A DNA stretch of 23,639 nucleotides. Source: Corynebacterium sp. (GTDB taxonomy: Bacteria > Actinomycetota > Actinomycetes > Mycobacteriales > Mycobacteriaceae). Position numbers and translations under genes: made by a program. The stretch spans positions 1 through 23,639 of the forward strand of contig NZ_JALAGU010000042.1 in the NCBI RefSeq assembly GCF_022712275.1, written 5' to 3'. Under the pieces are notes generated by a model. That model had not been told where the DNA came from, did no database searches, and saw only the letters and a list, made by a program, of their open reading frames with translations. Shown in pieces: positions 22,619 through 23,639 of this stretch (position 1 is the first letter of the stretch; every line of letters starts with the position of its first letter).

Positions 22619-22708
22619 AGCAGTTGCCCTGCCACGTCCCGGGCAATAGTGGGAAGATCATTCCATGACCATGACTCCGCCAGAGCCTCGGACATGGAAG
22701 GGTGCCCG

Positions 22709-23281
22709 GTGAACCGCGTGACCGATGCCGCGGACGCGGCTGTCCTCGGCCTGTGGCACCGCTCCGACCAGGTGAGCCGCCGGCACAGTTGGCGCAGCAT
22801 CGTCGGCGGACCCCTGCTGCTCCTCCTCGGCATCCTCCTTGTCACCGCCGCATTCCTGGTGCCGGAACCCTGGTGGCTTGTCCTGCCACTGCTCGGACTG
22901 CCGGCCCTGTACATCCTGGTCGCCGGAATGCTACGGACCTATGCGGAGCTGTTCCGCCTGCGGATTGGCCCGTTGATCATGCACCGTTTCGACGAGGGGT
23001 TCGTGGCAGAGCGTCCCCGCGGCCCGTTGCGTGCCGTCGCCTTCACCGAGCTGAAGGACGCCAGACTGATCGACCACCACGGGGCGGACGGCGCCATGGT
23101 GCTCCTCCTCATGGTCCACTGGGACGGCACCGCCTGGGCCTGCCTCGCCCCCGCCCCCGCCGAAGCGCTGGTCGAGATGGGTCGTGCGGCCGAGGCCCGT
23201 CGCGAGAACCTCCCGCTCTACGAAGTCGAAGAAATCCTGCGGAGGACACCACCGTGGACCGGGCGGAGGATGCCGTGGTGA
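22709..23281 (+). CDS. Small membrane protein of unknown function
   Basis: This 190-residue protein has two adjacent membrane segments (GGPLLLLLGILLVTAAFLV and WWLVLPLLGLPALYILVAG) followed by a soluble domain of about 110 residues rich in charged and Ala residues that ends with an Arg/Pro/Trp-rich tail (RRTPPWTGRRMPW). I do not recognise the family. GTG 22709 is chosen because ggaaggg lies about 7 nt upstream; the in-frame ATG 22694 would leave no ribosome site. Codon use is like its neighbours. It stands alone between a decayed transporter and the right-edge frame. Confidence 0.75.
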   Translation: MNRVTDAADAAVLGLWHRSDQVSRRHSWRSIVGGPLLLLLGILLVTAAFLVPEPWWLVLPLLGLPALYILVAGMLRTYAELFRLRIGPLIMHRFDEGFVAERPRGPLRAVAFTELKDARLIDHHGADGAMVLLLMVHWDGTAWACLAPAPAEALVEMGRAAEARRENLPLYEVEEILRRTPPWTGRRMPW

Positions 23282-23333
23282 TGGTGCCGATGCGTCCCAC
23301 TGCGGCCAGGACGGCAGGATTATCGCCCCACAA

Positions 23334-23360
23334 TATAATCGAACACGTGCATGTTTTCGG
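23334..23360 (+). promoter_or_regulatory. TATAAT box next to a 20-bp imperfect palindrome
   Basis: A perfect TATAAT (23334-23339) is followed immediately by cgaacacgtgcatgttttcg (23340-23359 region), whose two 10-bp arms match at 8 positions. The palindrome would cover the transcription start, as a repressor site would. A second -10-like TACCAT is at 23370-23375. The site is not a correct LexA box (arm spacing differs). Confidence 0.45.
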
Positions 23361-23418
23361 TGTCGCATGTACCATAGGAAGCGAGACACTCTCCACCCAC
23401 ACCACCACCGGAGACACC

Positions 23419-23639
23419 ATGCACCGCCACACCTTCGTCCACCGACGACCCACACACATGATCGACCTACTGGACAACCTCCTCACCCCGTCTCCACCAC
23501 CACCGTCCTGGTCGATTGTCACCAACCCCCACCCCGCCGCGACAGCAAAACTACGCATCAACCGCCACCAACACGACCAAGCCGCCCCCAGCACCCCCGC
23601 CCCCGCCGACAACGTCTACCGCCCCCCCGACCACCTCGC
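23419..23639 (+). CDS. Start of an unassigned Pro/His-rich protein (3' partial)
   Basis: An ATG at 23419, with ggaga 6 nt upstream, opens a frame with no stop to the right edge (73 codons). It begins MHRHTFVHRRPTHMIDLLDN and continues rich in Pro, His, Ala and Thr. The sense strand is strikingly C-rich and G-poor compared with all other genes here. Corynebacterial HNH/DUF222 (13E12-type) proteins are one possibility, but no HNH motif lies within the window. The composition may mark a gene of different origin. Confidence 0.5.
   Translation, partial: MHRHTFVHRRPTHMIDLLDNLLTPSPPPPSWSIVTNPHPAATAKLRINRHQHDQAAPSTPAPADNVYRPPDHL

Noticed and set aside
23339..23360. LexA (SOS) box before the right-edge frame
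   Set aside because: The left arm tcgaaca fits, but the arm spacing is 6 rather than 2 nt and the right arm has mismatches.

Overview
This window looks like chromosomal DNA from a high-GC Gram-positive bacterium (Actinomycetota), most likely a Corynebacterium or close relative. The signs are strong G/C preference at third codon positions, many start codons sitting directly behind a TANNNT -10 box (leaderless mRNAs), the actinobacterial histidine phosphatase / DUF3090 / SCO1664-family trio, and YhgE/Pip membrane proteins. The genus is inference. I see no rRNA, tRNA, CRISPR array or insertion sequence.

Left part (1-4480): a Tat-exported lipoprotein of the intradiol dioxygenase family, open at the left edge, is followed by a compact tatA-tatC-tatB cassette. 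A hairpin separates this from a leftward pair: an AhpD/carboxymuconolactone-decarboxylase-like gene and its translationally coupled ECF41-type sigma factor. The sigma gene is broken by an internal deletion and a 10-bp tandem duplication, yet a good ECF41-type promoter remains in front of the pair. A divergent ogt-type DNA repair gene follows.

Middle (4500-14100): HMG-CoA reductase and HMG-CoA synthase form a two-gene mevalonate-forming operon with all catalytic residues visible but no other mevalonate genes nearby. Then come a DUF4442 hotdog protein, a PNPOx-like flavoprotein with an MFS transporter divergent from a LysR regulator, a dead TetR/MFS remnant pair, a siderophore-interacting protein with a HAD phosphatase, and the phosphatase / DUF3090 / SCO1664 trio, in which DUF3090 lacks its usual C-terminal zinc ribbon.

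Right part (14089-23639): two overlapping large YhgE/Pip genes lie downstream of a GH32 fructan/sucrose hydrolase gene shattered by frameshifts. Next are a TauE/SafE permease whose stop codon opens a 5 x 9-bp in-phase tandem repeat, MntP, and a decayed MFS-LysE operon. An unknown two-helix membrane protein and the start of a C-rich open frame with its own promoter region close the window. The stretch from about 18.8 to 22.6 kb mixes live transporters with decayed genes. Short tandem duplications recur as inactivating lesions.
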